Assembly: GCA_904390925.1 (NCBI GenBank)
Contig: CAJFMB010000009.1
Span: 1-50,195 of the forward strand
Source of the DNA: an uncultured Subdoligranulum sp.
GTDB lineage: Bacteria; Bacillota; Clostridia; Oscillospirales; Ruminococcaceae
Direction of reading: 5' to 3'
DNA: 50,195 bases
This document shows, one piece after another, positions 1-9,793 of this stretch. Each line of letters starts with the position of its first letter. The first letter of the stretch is position 1. Below the pieces are notes generated by a model that ran no database searches, was not told the DNA's origin, and worked only from the letters and a program-made list of their open reading frames with translations. The translations under genes were made by a program, and so were the position numbers.

Positions 1-24
1 TGTATAATTTCGTTTCTTCATGAC

Positions 25-69
25 AAGACCCCCTGATGTAGTCTATTTTCCTACATCAGGGGGTCTTTT
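25..69. terminator. Intrinsic terminator-like hairpin
   Basis: Perfect 17-bp inverted repeat AAGACCCCCTGATGTAG / CTACATCAGGGGGTCTT (25-41 / 51-67) followed by TT. Confidence 0.85.
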
Positions 70-105
70 GTCACTGTCCGTTTTTACTGGACCTGTTCAT
101 TTCTT

Positions 106-501
106 TTACAGGATCATTCCCAACCACATACATCGATCCATCATCAAGAATATACCGATTATCCAAATCAAAGGCTGCACAAAATGCCTACCCGTCCCTG
201 CTGGCCTTTTGTGCCAGTATCGGAACAGCCATATATTGATCATGAGTCCCAGCGGGATTCCGGCAATCATTCCGCCATTTCCCAGCATCGTTAACATTTT
301 ACTTTGATGTTCCCATCCATAGCTAAATACACCAAAGGCTGCTGTCCATAGAATCGTCAACGGCAGATAGACGCGCAAAGCCGCCTTCCACTGGCCATGC
401 CACAACAGCCATAACGGTCCCCAAATTATGATGTCATCATTACAGTCCGGTTCCAACAAGATGCGGCCAAGTTTAACCATACGGTCATATAGATTTGCCA
501 T
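106..501 (-). CDS. Small multi-TM protein, possibly DUF2628-like
   Basis: ORF 106..537; better start at 501 (MANLYDRMVKLGR...) with AAAGGAGG Shine-Dalgarno just upstream; several hydrophobic segments. Confidence 0.7.
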   Translation of the reverse strand: MANLYDRMVKLGRILLEPDCNDDIIIWGPLWLLWHGQWKAALRVYLPLTILWTAAFGVFSYGWEHQSKMLTMLGNGGMIAGIPLGLMINIWLFRYWHKRPAGTGRHFVQPLIWIIGIFLMMDRCMWLGMIL

Positions 502-671
502 TGTCCATCCTCCTTTGTCGAATCCATCAAGCGTCAATGGATAACACCGTACCCATTTCGTGGTATCACTATTTTCTGTCTCATGCCGCCTGATCTTCTA
601 TCATAAGTACCATACCTATTTTTTAGATAAAAGCAGGCAAAGAGCCAAACAGTTTTTCCTCTGACACAATT

Positions 672-806
672 TCATCCAATTCTTGCGTGTACTTCGTCAA
701 ATAAGCCACAAAAACCCCTGCTGTGAAGTCCCGTTGATAAGATCCGTTTCCAGGATCTTCCGGCCCGCCCCACCATACGGTCATATACCTGATTCGTGTT
801 GTTCAT
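672..806 (-). pseudogene. Degraded N-terminal fragment related to the 106..501 gene
   Basis: Starts MNNTNQVYDRMV; in an adjacent frame reads GRKILETDLINGTSQQGFLWLI*, resembling GRILLEPDCNDDIIIWGPLWLL of the downstream gene. Confidence 0.5.
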
Positions 807-862
807 CTTGTTTACTTCCTTCCGGATACACTGTCTTTCTTTTTGTGTGTTCATCATAGCAA

Positions 863-894
863 TTGCCCATGGACAGTTATTTGTCCATGGGCAA
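863..894. repeat. Perfect inverted repeat
   Basis: TTGCCCATGGACA (863-875) / TGTCCATGGGCAA (882-894). Confidence 0.8.
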
Positions 895-1004
895 AATAAT
901 TTTATCGGGCGGAAGGTACCAATCATTTCTGACCGCTCCTTCTTCACAACCGGTTTCTTTTCCGTTTTCAACGCTTCAAAATTCTTTTATGCTCACAACA
1001 AACA

Positions 1005-1041
1005 GTGCCGGAAATTGTGCACATCACACAATTTCCGGCAC
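1005..1041. repeat. Perfect 15-bp inverted repeat, possible terminator
   Basis: GTGCCGGAAATTGTG (1005-1019) / CACAATTTCCGGCAC (1027-1041). Confidence 0.8.
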
Positions 1042-1543
1042 TTTATCAAGGATAACAACCGATTTGGTTTATCAAGATATGAATATCTGAAACCACTCTT
1101 TATTTCCGCAGGCTTCCTCGCTTTTTCTGCGCTTTCCGTTTCATTTCAGAAACGCAGACCGCATGGTTTAGGTTTGACGCACAGGAGAGGCCCAGCCCAC
1201 AACATCGGGCGGAAAGCCGCTGAAACGCTGGTCCCCGAAAGAATGCGGCCTGTGCGGATTCCACCCGGCCAACCGCCTGCATGCCGTTTTCGAGGTGTTC
1301 GGGGCAAAGTCCCCACAAAGCGGCAGGGGCCAGGCATCTGCCACCCCGGATTCCGCGGTGGCCGGCATAGTGTCGCCTGCCCGGCTGTATAGTGTTGCAA
1401 AATGGCGGGAAAGGACTCCCTGACAGCCAGAGCCGCCTGGCGGCGAGTTTTCCGGACCCCTTTTGCGGGTGGCCTTTTGCCGTTGATTCCCGGATTGCCG
1501 GCAGCTGAAACACGGACCGGCAGGACGAATTCCGACACAAACA

Positions 1544-1575
1544 CCAAGGGGGCTGGTAAAAACCAGCCCCCTTGG
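1544..1575 (-). terminator. Hairpin downstream of GH3 gene
   Basis: CCAAGGGGGCTGGT / ACCAGCCCCCTTGG with AAAA loop. Confidence 0.75.
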
Positions 1576-1677
1576 CGCATGTATGGAAATAACTGAAAAT
1601 TAGGATGTTCGCAGGCAGTCAACCGCCGTGCGTTCTCCGCTCCGGCGGGCACTGCCGCCGGGTGTTACCGGATTGTG

Positions 1678-4600
1678 TCAGGCCTTCTTCGTCTGGGTGT
1701 CCTTTTTGCCAGGGAGCATGTCCTTGACCAGGAGGACGATCGAGAGGACGCTGAGCACGGCCAGGGCGATCATTGCCACATTCAGGGTCATCTGCCACCA
1801 CGGAGTGACAGACACAATCTGAGTGTCGGCACTGAAGCCGTCCATGCCGCGGGAATGCAGCACCGTGTACAGAATCCGGTGTGCGGACTCACGCATGGCA
1901 CGGGCAACAGCCGCATTGGGCGTAGCGCCGTCCGGCCCGTAAGCGGCGAACTCAAAGCCCAGGTCGCCGGTGGTAGAGTTGGTTCCGCCGGTGCCCGTGG
2001 TGCCGGGGAAGTTGTCGGGAATATCGTTGCCCGCCAGCACCTCGTGGGGCTTGCTCATGTAGTCGCCCTCGTACATATCGGTGACGGCAAAGCCTTCCAT
2101 GCCAGCCTCACCGCGGAGCCAGCCGGTCAGCAGCTCATCGCAGGCGCCGGACCACACAGCACCGATACGGTTGAAGGCGGTCATGACGCACTTGGCGTCG
2201 GCGTTGACGATGGGCAGCTCGAAGGCGCGCAGATAGATTTCACGCATGGCCTGCTCGTTGCACCAGGTGCCCAGGCCCTGCCGCTGCATTTCCTGCTCGT
2301 TCAGGGCGAAATGCTTGTTGTAGACATACACGCCCTTGGACTGGATGCCGATGGTCTCAGCGGTATCAATCAGACCGGTCAGGATGCCGTCCTCGGAGTA
2401 GTACTCGAAGACACGGCCTTCGTAGGGAGTACGGTGGATGTTCAGACCGCTGCCGTAGATGCCGGCATAACCGGCCCACATGGCGTCCTCACCAATCAGC
2501 TCGCCGACTTCCTGAACCAGCTGGTCATTGAAGGTGGCGGCGATGATGCCGTTGCAGGGATAGCAGGTACCGGTCATCGACTTGTCCGGGTCATTGGTCT
2601 GGTTGGCATAGCCGTTGGGGCCGGCCGAGTAGGCCTGGGTCACACCGGAAGGACCATTGTGATCCAGCGTTTCCGGCTTGCCGATGGATTCCAGCGAGAC
2701 AGTCATGCGCAGACCGACCGCGCACAGCCGGGACAGATCCGAGTAGGTCAGCTGATCCAGCAGACTCTCCCACATCGGGTCATCGTAGGCAATGGGGTTG
2801 CCGTTCTCATCCTGCAGCAGATTGATCAGCTGATAGGAGGTTTCGGTGGAACCCATAACCGGCCAGTTGTCATCGTTTTCCGGCAGATCCGATGCATCCA
2901 GAATGGTATCCTGGTACATCTGATCGGTCATGGACAGCTGCACATAGTTGTCGTTGGCGCCGTCCTCATTGGTGTCGCCCCACAGCATCAGGGTGCCTTC
3001 CCAGTCGTTTCTGGACAGGTAGCTGACGCTGTTGTCGCCCTTGCCCTCGTAACGGTTGATGTCCGCAGAGGCGAACAGGCTGGTGACGTCATTGCCGGTG
3101 CCGTAGGCCTTGGCATAGGTCTCGGAATCGAAGGAGTACTGGGTCTTGTAGACCAGGTCGGAATTGCCCTCGGCGGTCATGCCGTCCTCGACGGTATAGC
3201 CCTTGGCAGCCAGAATGTTGTTGATGGCCGCATGGCTGTTGTCCGCCGCAGTCAGATAGTAATCGCCCTCGTCCAGGATGTACACGCCGGTGCCCATTGC
3301 GTCATAGCTGGTCAGGAAGTACTCCGGCACGCTGATGGTCACCGTCTCGCTGGCGCCGGGATCCAGCAGCTGGGTCTTGGCGTAGCCCACCAGTTCCACA
3401 GAAGCTTTTTCGATCTGGTTCTGGCGGTCGTAATCGGTGTAGGGTTTCTGAGCGTAGATCTGAACGGTCTTTTTGCCTGCGGTGCTGCCGGTGTTGGTCA
3501 CGGTGACAGACACGGAGTAGGCGGTATCCAGGCCTTCGCCGGACTTTTCGACCTTCATATCGCTCATGTCAAAGGTGGTATAGCTCAGGCCGTAGCCAAA
3601 GGGATAGGCCACCACATCGTTGTAGACGTAGTCACCCACGCCTGCGGTGCCCAGGACGGTATCCTCGTAGCGGGTCTCGGTGTAGCGATAGCCCACGTAG
3701 ATGCCCTCTTGATAGACAACGTAGCTGGTGAACTTGGCAGGGCTGGAAGCGTAGCTGTAGTCCCCTGCGTTGGTGTAGGTGTAAACGCCGAAGTTGGACA
3801 TGGAGGGATCCAGCAGGTTGTTGGTCCACCAGGTGTCCGGCAGAGAGCCGGAGGGGTTGACTGCACCGCTGAGGATATCACCCAACGCATACAGACCGGT
3901 CTGGCCCACAGAGCCGATCCACAGTGCCGCGTCGACGCCATAGGCTTCGTCGTTGAGGAAGGCTGCGTTGACCGGGTTTGCGCTGTTGATGACCACCACA
4001 ATGCCGCTGATCTTGCCTTCATCCTTCAGCCCCTTCAGGCCTTCCAGGATGCCCAGCTCGTTGCGGTTCAGCATCAGGTAATCCGAGTTTTCGGCAACAT
4101 CCGCCCCCAGGGGGTTCTCGCCGCCGTCCATGTGGCCGGTGCTCTTCAGGTCGTTGGCTTCGCCGCCGACACGGCCCACCACGAAGACGGCAACTTCGCC
4201 GTTGCCGAAGGTGTTGGCCACGTCACTCTCGGAAATGTTCTTCCAGCGGGCTTCGTTGATTTCCTCACCGCTGCTGGAGAACTCGCGGCCGTACTCTTCT
4301 TCCTTGTACCAATCCATCAGAGCGGCATTGGTAACATTCAGGCCCTTTTCAGTCAGGGCATCCACATAGCTGGGTGCGTCCTCGGTATTCACCGCGCCGG
4401 AGCCGGTGCCGCCGTACACGGGAGAGGATGCCGTCGCGCCAAACAGCGAGACATCCTTGCCCTTCAGGGGCAGCACGCCGTCATTTTTCAGCAGGACTGC
4501 GCCCTCGGCTTCCACTTCTTCAGCCTTGGCCAGGCCGGCCTCTTTCAGTTCGGCGACGGAGGTGTACTGGGACTCATAGTAGCGGGTATACTCGCCATCC

Positions 4601-4755
4601 TCCTGCCCCACAATCTTGGAGGTGGAGGTGCCCAGGAAGCTGTTGATCTGCCCGGCAAACTGCCCGGCGATGGTATTGCCAAAGAAAACCAGGACCAGCA
4701 GGCCGATGGAAACATTGGCAAAAATTTTCTTCCATAGTCTTTTTGCAGATTTCAT
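1678..4755 (-). CDS. Glycoside hydrolase family 3, permuted domain order, TM segment at each end
   Basis: GH3 C-domain signature (EGAVLLKNDGVLPLKGKDVSLFG...YGGTGSGAVN) and FnIII-like region (YPFGYGLSYTTFDMS) precede the GH3 N-domain (NKHFALNEQE...VMTAFNRIGAVWSGACDELLTGWLRGEAGMEGFAVTDMYEGD). TM at N-term (IFANVSIGLLVLVFFGNTIAG) and C-term (VAMIALAVLSVLSIVLLV). Start 4755 preceded by AGGAGG; the ORF track start is 4788. Confidence 0.93.
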   Translation of the reverse strand: MKSAKRLWKKIFANVSIGLLVLVFFGNTIAGQFAGQINSFLGTSTSKIVGQEDGEYTRYYESQYTSVAELKEAGLAKAEEVEAEGAVLLKNDGVLPLKGKDVSLFGATASSPVYGGTGSGAVNTEDAPSYVDALTEKGLNVTNAALMDWYKEEEYGREFSSSGEEINEARWKNISESDVANTFGNGEVAVFVVGRVGGEANDLKSTGHMDGGENPLGADVAENSDYLMLNRNELGILEGLKGLKDEGKISGIVVVINSANPVNAAFLNDEAYGVDAALWIGSVGQTGLYALGDILSGAVNPSGSLPDTWWTNNLLDPSMSNFGVYTYTNAGDYSYASSPAKFTSYVVYQEGIYVGYRYTETRYEDTVLGTAGVGDYVYNDVVAYPFGYGLSYTTFDMSDMKVEKSGEGLDTAYSVSVTVTNTGSTAGKKTVQIYAQKPYTDYDRQNQIEKASVELVGYAKTQLLDPGASETVTISVPEYFLTSYDAMGTGVYILDEGDYYLTAADNSHAAINNILAAKGYTVEDGMTAEGNSDLVYKTQYSFDSETYAKAYGTGNDVTSLFASADINRYEGKGDNSVSYLSRNDWEGTLMLWGDTNEDGANDNYVQLSMTDQMYQDTILDASDLPENDDNWPVMGSTETSYQLINLLQDENGNPIAYDDPMWESLLDQLTYSDLSRLCAVGLRMTVSLESIGKPETLDHNGPSGVTQAYSAGPNGYANQTNDPDKSMTGTCYPCNGIIAATFNDQLVQEVGELIGEDAMWAGYAGIYGSGLNIHRTPYEGRVFEYYSEDGILTGLIDTAETIGIQSKGVYVYNKHFALNEQEMQRQGLGTWCNEQAMREIYLRAFELPIVNADAKCVMTAFNRIGAVWSGACDELLTGWLRGEAGMEGFAVTDMYEGDYMSKPHEVLAGNDIPDNFPGTTGTGGTNSTTGDLGFEFAAYGPDGATPNAAVARAMRESAHRILYTVLHSRGMDGFSADTQIVSVTPWWQMTLNVAMIALAVLSVLSIVLLVKDMLPGKKDTQTKKA

Positions 4756-4787
4756 GGAAGTTCCTCCTAATCTTGGATTTGATGCCA

Positions 4788-5195
4788 TCAGGCGGACTTG
4801 TATTTCTTGGCATACAGGCCGATTTCCGCCACCACAAAGGTGACCAGAATCAGCACAGCGCAGGTAATCAGCTGGTTGATCTGCGGAAAAGGCTCAATAC
4901 CGTAGATGGTATCCGAAACAGGCCAGATGGCGATCTGGACAAACAGCATCATGGAAATTCCGCTGCCAAGGCAGAGAACCACCGGGGCAAACCCCGCCGT
5001 CTGCTTTCCTGCCAGCAGCAGTACCGCAGCGATCACGCCGGCAGCCGCCAGAATAATGCAGATGCGAAGATCAAACACCTGCTCCTTGTACTCGATGCTC
5101 GGGAAGGTGACCCCATAGCAGATCGCGCCCGCAATGGCAAGTACGCAGGAAAAGAGCGTGGCATAAAAACCGAACGATTTTTTGCTCGTCTTCAT
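4788..5195 (-). CDS. Small membrane protein, about 4 TM
   Basis: 135 aa with hydrophobic segments; SD GGAGATC upstream; directly upstream of GH3 on the same strand. Confidence 0.75.
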   Translation of the reverse strand: MKTSKKSFGFYATLFSCVLAIAGAICYGVTFPSIEYKEQVFDLRICIILAAAGVIAAVLLLAGKQTAGFAPVVLCLGSGISMMLFVQIAIWPVSDTIYGIEPFPQINQLITCAVLILVTFVVAEIGLYAKKYKSA

Positions 5196-5215
5196 AAAAA
5201 AGATCTCCTTTCGGC

Positions 5216-5245
5216 AACCGGCCAGGAGAAAACTCCTGGCCGGTT
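5216..5245 (-). other. Intercistronic hairpin
   Basis: AACCGGCCAGGAG / CTCCTGGCCGGTT with 4-nt loop, just upstream of the SD of 4788..5195. Confidence 0.75.
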
Positions 5246-5283
5246 GGGGAATGGCTAGTTGAAAATGGGAAAGTCAGCCCAAA

Positions 5284-6057
5284 TCAAGCGGCCTTATCGA
5301 AAATCAGGCAGTAGGTCCAGTCGCCTTCGGTGCCGGGGCGCTCCAGATGCTCTTCGCTGTAACCCAGCAGCAGCTGGCCCTGGTTGTTCAGGCCGATGAT
5401 CAGAGAACGCTCGGAGGTGTCGATGTCAGCAGAAACACCGGCGATCTGATCCAGGAACAGACCGTAGGCATCCACATCCTGGAAACGCATGGTGGCGGGA
5501 CCAGGCTGCTTGTACCAGTTGCCTTCCTCGACAACTTCGCCCTGCGGGAAGTCAGACCATGCGGTGGAGCCGCGGTAGCCGTCGATGCCGTCAGCGGACA
5601 GCTCTTCGTTGATGGCATCAATGCCGAAGGTCATGGTGCCGCTCATGTTGTAAACGCGGTTATGGATGTAGGCAGCCTCATCGACCAGCTCGGAGGGGTC
5701 CTCGGTCAGGGCGACTTCCAGGCTCATGGCGCCTTCGGTAGCGTCAGAGGTGGTGCCGTCGGCGTAGACCTGCACCAGGTTCCAGGTGCCGGCCAGGTCC
5801 TCCACATTGCTGCTGTAGAACAGCGCAGTGGGTTCCGCGTTGGGATCGGGCTCAGCAGCCGGGGTTTCCTCGTCGGAGGAATCATCGGCCGGGGTCTCCT
5901 CAACGGTAGAATCGTCGGTCGGGGTCTCCTCAACGGTGGAGGAGGTCGCGGTCTGGGTGGAGTCGGAGGTGGTAGCGTCAGCGGATTCACCACTGTTGCA
6001 AGCCACCAGGGCGAACATCATGGTACCTGCCACAAGCAGGCTGAGCAGCTTTTTCAT
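5284..6057 (-). CDS. Secreted lipoprotein with Thr/Glu/Asp-rich repeat linker
   Basis: Signal peptide and lipobox MKKLLSLLVAGTMMFALVAC; repeats TVEETPTDDS/TVEETPADDS/SDEETPAAEP. Confidence 0.85.
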   Translation of the reverse strand: MKKLLSLLVAGTMMFALVACNSGESADATTSDSTQTATSSTVEETPTDDSTVEETPADDSSDEETPAAEPDPNAEPTALFYSSNVEDLAGTWNLVQVYADGTTSDATEGAMSLEVALTEDPSELVDEAAYIHNRVYNMSGTMTFGIDAINEELSADGIDGYRGSTAWSDFPQGEVVEEGNWYKQPGPATMRFQDVDAYGLFLDQIAGVSADIDTSERSLIIGLNNQGQLLLGYSEEHLERPGTEGDWTYCLIFDKAA

Positions 6058-6093
6058 AAGTGATTCTCCTTTGTGTGTATAAAAATCCCTTTG

Positions 6094-6155
6094 ACAAGCT
6101 GAGCAGGGACAAGTCCCCCCTGGATTTCGGGGGGGACCTATCCCGCACAGCTTGT
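6094..6155 (-). other. Multi-segment hairpin in intercistronic leader
   Basis: ACAAGCTG/CAGCTTGT outer stem, GGGA/TCCC, GTCCCCCC/GGGGGGAC inner stem; on the minus strand followed by CAAAGGGATTTTTA and then the lipoprotein SD. Confidence 0.65.
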
Positions 6156-6221
6156 GGAGAGATTACGAAATGGTATGAACTGTCAGTTCATTGCTAGGGA
6201 AAACATGGGGATTGTATTTGA

Positions 6222-8609
6222 TCAGGCGTCGTAGCTCAGGCCAAAGCCGGAAACATACATATTGCCGTCGGCATCCTTGTAGGCGTAGCTGCCGGAGGGA
6301 GAATTCGCCAGCACGTCCTCATCCATGTAATCGTCCTTCACGTAACCGGGCACGTCGTTGGAAGAGACGCAGACATCCCAGGTCTCGTCGCCCAGATCGG
6401 TCTCGACCAGAGCGATGACGGAATCGTCAGCCACCATGGTCAGAGGCAGCTTGCTGGTGGGGTTGTAAGCACCGGAGACAACCTGCACGATGGACTCGTC
6501 GGTGTTCTTGAAGGTGCCCAGCAGGGCGTCGCAGTAGGGCTCCATGTTGGTCAGGATCCAGGCATTGGAAGCGTTGATCTCGCCGATGACCTTGCCGCCG
6601 TTGGCGTGGACAGCGTCCGCGATCTCCTTGAACTCATCCATACCGTACACGGTGGTGACCAGAGCGGTGTCGTCGGTGCGCTTGGCGTTGTCGTCATAGA
6701 CCGGGGTCTCAACATCCTCGGCCAGATCCAGGATGGCCAGCTCGCTGGAGCCGGTGCCCACGATGGTGGGATCGACGCGCAGGTAAGCCACATCAGCCTC
6801 GTTGTAATCATCCACAACGGTGTAGCCGGCAGCTTCCAGAGCCTCGGTCAGGGCAGTGGCATCGTAGTCGTCATTCTGGTTGAAGCCCTGGACGTAGATG
6901 CTGACGCCGGTATCGCTCAGAGGCAGAGCGGAGTCGGTGTTCTTCATCAGGACAACGGAATCCAGGTTGAACTGCTCCGCCAGAGCCTCGACCTGCGGGG
7001 TGAGCTCGTTGACAGTGGCAACGCTCTCTTCCAGATCGCGGTAGGGGTTGTCCAGGTTGCCGGTCTGAATCTGAGGCAGCAGACGGCCGGCAGCAGCAGC
7101 TTCCAGCTCTTCGCGGGTCACGTCGCCGGCAGCCAGAGCCTGATCCAGCAGATCGGATGCGGTGGCATCGTCAAAGCTGATAACACCAGCCTGGCAGCCA
7201 GCCTTGATGAACTGAACCATACGCTCGTAGCTGGACAGATCCTCGACGCCCTGCTGAGCATTGGTCATCAGAGAGTCGGAGTTGATCAGGCCGTCAAAGC
7301 CCAGGATGTCGCGAAGCAGAGTCTGCAGGATGTCCTCGTTGAAGGCGTTGCCGCGGCCGCCGAAGCGGATGTCGTAGGTCTCGCCGTTGTAGGTGATGGA
7401 CTGGGGCGCGATGCGCTCGTCCACGATGGGCTGAGAGTAACCGGGCATGACGCCGGCAGCGCCGGCCTCAAAAGCGGCGATGAAGGGTTTCAGCTGGTAA
7501 TCTGCCAGAGAATTCTCGGTGGAATAGATGCGGTAGCGGCCGGTCTGACCATGGCTCTCGAAGCCGTTGTACGCGGCGCCGTCACCGGGGAAGTGCTTGA
7601 TGGTAACCAGAACACTGCCTTCCACCATGCCCTGATCGCCGTTCTGGTAACCTTCGACCAGGTTGGCGGCGATCTCGGCGCTCATGTCCTCGCGCTCGCC
7701 GTAGGTGGAGCTGTTACGGGACCAGCGGGGGTCGGTGGCCAGGTCGACCTGGGGGCCGTACAGGCCGTCAACACCCTTGGCCCACATGACCTGACGGTCA
7801 TACTGGGCATCTTCCAGCACGGCGTCCGCATTGCCGGCGCCCAGAGAGGCAGCGGCAACGCCCTCAGAGTTGGGCAGGCCGTGGGCGATGGGGTTGGTGA
7901 AGCAGTAGAAGGGCACGGTCACCTCGCCGTTGGCGATGGCGTCGTATTCGCTGTACTGCTCCAGGCCGTTGTTGAACCAGACGGCAACTTCCGTCTCGGG
8001 GTTGGAGCGCAGAACGAAGGTGCGGGACTTGGCAGTGTTCAGCCAATCCACATTGGTAGCGTCAGAATCTTCATCACTGCCGCCAAAACCGCCGGTTGCG
8101 GGGAACAGCAGATTCCAGACCGGGGCACCGTTCTCATCCACCACATCAGCGGCGGTGGTGCTGACCGGGCTGTAAGCCATGACGTTGACCACCTGATGGG
8201 TCAGCTGGGTGTCGGTAAGGGCTGCGGCAAAGGCCTTGGCACGGGTCTCTGCATCCAGACGCCAGTCCTCGAAGTCATCCAGTTCCTGGTCGTTGTCCAG
8301 ATCGCGGAAGTACTGGCCATCCTGGGCGATAACACCCAGCAGGGTGACGCCGATGGTGGGGCCGTCCGCGTTCTCATAGAACACGGGGTCCAGGATCTGG
8401 GCGGTCAACGCATCTGCGTCAGCCGCGGTGTAGGGGGCAGCAATGTAGCCGTCCTCAACGGCGGTCTGGGCGGTGGAGCCGGAAGCATCCTCCGGAGTAT
8501 CGCTCGTGCTGGAGCTTCCGGAAGCGGGGCTGCTGCAGCCTGCGATCATTGCCAGGCTGAGCGCAGAAGCCACGACCTTCGCCAATGTTTTTTCTCGTCT
8601 CATGGTCAT
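6222..8609 (-). CDS. Glycoside hydrolase family 3 lipoprotein, canonical order
   Basis: Lipobox ALSLAMIAGCSSPAS; GH3 motifs DPRWSRNSSTYGE, TIKHFPGDGA, GLINSDSLMTN. A start at 8603 is also plausible from SD spacing. Confidence 0.92.
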   Translation of the reverse strand: MTMRREKTLAKVVASALSLAMIAGCSSPASGSSSTSDTPEDASGSTAQTAVEDGYIAAPYTAADADALTAQILDPVFYENADGPTIGVTLLGVIAQDGQYFRDLDNDQELDDFEDWRLDAETRAKAFAAALTDTQLTHQVVNVMAYSPVSTTAADVVDENGAPVWNLLFPATGGFGGSDEDSDATNVDWLNTAKSRTFVLRSNPETEVAVWFNNGLEQYSEYDAIANGEVTVPFYCFTNPIAHGLPNSEGVAAASLGAGNADAVLEDAQYDRQVMWAKGVDGLYGPQVDLATDPRWSRNSSTYGEREDMSAEIAANLVEGYQNGDQGMVEGSVLVTIKHFPGDGAAYNGFESHGQTGRYRIYSTENSLADYQLKPFIAAFEAGAAGVMPGYSQPIVDERIAPQSITYNGETYDIRFGGRGNAFNEDILQTLLRDILGFDGLINSDSLMTNAQQGVEDLSSYERMVQFIKAGCQAGVISFDDATASDLLDQALAAGDVTREELEAAAAGRLLPQIQTGNLDNPYRDLEESVATVNELTPQVEALAEQFNLDSVVLMKNTDSALPLSDTGVSIYVQGFNQNDDYDATALTEALEAAGYTVVDDYNEADVAYLRVDPTIVGTGSSELAILDLAEDVETPVYDDNAKRTDDTALVTTVYGMDEFKEIADAVHANGGKVIGEINASNAWILTNMEPYCDALLGTFKNTDESIVQVVSGAYNPTSKLPLTMVADDSVIALVETDLGDETWDVCVSSNDVPGYVKDDYMDEDVLANSPSGSYAYKDADGNMYVSGFGLSYDA

Positions 8610-9295
8610 TCTCCTTTTTCTTGGTCTTGATTACTTAAAAGACCTGTGCCATCAAGCAGAAACCGCTTCCACCGCAAGCATTACAAGGTGGCCGCCCTAA
8701 AGCCAGCCTTGCAAATTTTGCTGCAAACAGCTTTGTGCAGACCGTCTCCCTTACGGTGCTTGCACCACACTTTTTGCGTGAAATCCTGTATCCGATTGAC
8801 TGTACAGGTTCAATGGCAGATTTGCCAGTAACCCAACGCAATCTTCCTGCTGTCCTGTGGGTTTTCATACTTTTCACAGAAAAGCAGCATTTTTCAAAAA
8901 GCACGCTATATATTTTCGTTTTTTCATTGAATTTTTTGTATATTATATCATTGCTTATTGCAAAGAGCAATGTATAAATTGCTTTTGGAGTTGTGAAAAT
9001 TGCGTTTCTGTAAATCATGTAAAGCACAGATATCCCCGCTTTTCCCGGAATTCCAACAGAAACGGCGGCGGCATCCCTGCCGTTTTCTGCGCCTTTTTGG
9101 GGGCTGAAACCGTAAATTTCTGCAATATTGCAGTACGGAGGGCTTTCCCGTGTTCAAAGGCCATTTTCACGGAATCTGTATCGCGCAGGTGTCCGTCCTT
9201 TGTCACCAGTTCCGGGTGGTCAGACCTCCCCCGTAACCGGGTCACCGTCATCCCCTGATGTGTTCAAATGAAACCCTGTTATAGAACTGTTATAT

Positions 9296-9339
9296 AAAAA
9301 GGAAAGGGCATCCCCACAAAGGGGTGCCCTTCCCTTTTT
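9296..9339. terminator. Intrinsic terminator-like hairpin
   Basis: AAAAAGGAAAGGGCATCCCC / GGGGTGCCCTTCCCTTTTT near-palindrome with U-tract. Confidence 0.8.
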
Positions 9340-9793
9340 ATCCGGATGTCACGCCAGCAGGACCTGCTCCTCCGGGGTGGGCTTCAAACCAGCGCACCGC
9401 ACAGACGCAGGTGGGCTTTGCCCTGCGGCCTTCCCGGCGCAGCACGGAAAGCCGAGAGCCGAGGCCGGGGTTTTCCGTACTCCCCGCCGGGGCAGGCATA
9501 AGTCGAAGCTTTTCCTGGAAAATCCGCTTGTGGTGGAAAAACACTTGCACGAGCCTGCCGGACATGCTGTACTGTATTTCACAACACAACGGGACAATGA
9601 GGTCGCGACGCCAGTCTGGCGTGGGCGGCTTTTTTTGTAAATCAGTATTTCCGGTTTCCCGTTGATGGTCAGAGGGTCTCACGCCCCGCTTTTGCTGTTT
9701 GACATAAAATACCTGAATGATCGGATATTTTTGTGATAATGTGCGTACATCTGCCCCGGTGGCCGATGCGCCAACAGAAAGGATCTGATTGAT

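Noticed and set aside
1675-4737. Long plus-strand ORF of 1020 aa opposite the GH3 gene
   Set aside because: Antisense shadow of a GC-rich gene: low-complexity G/V/H/Q-rich translation with no recognisable domain. Same reasoning for 6606-8630, 24825-27224, 28281-31097, 31765-34623, 34460-36442, 38719-40071, 40080-41654, 42715-45699 and 45611-49324.
9340-9790. Possible riboswitch upstream of abgT
   Set aside because: Region has some self-complementarity but no recognised conserved core; would need Infernal/Rfam to support.
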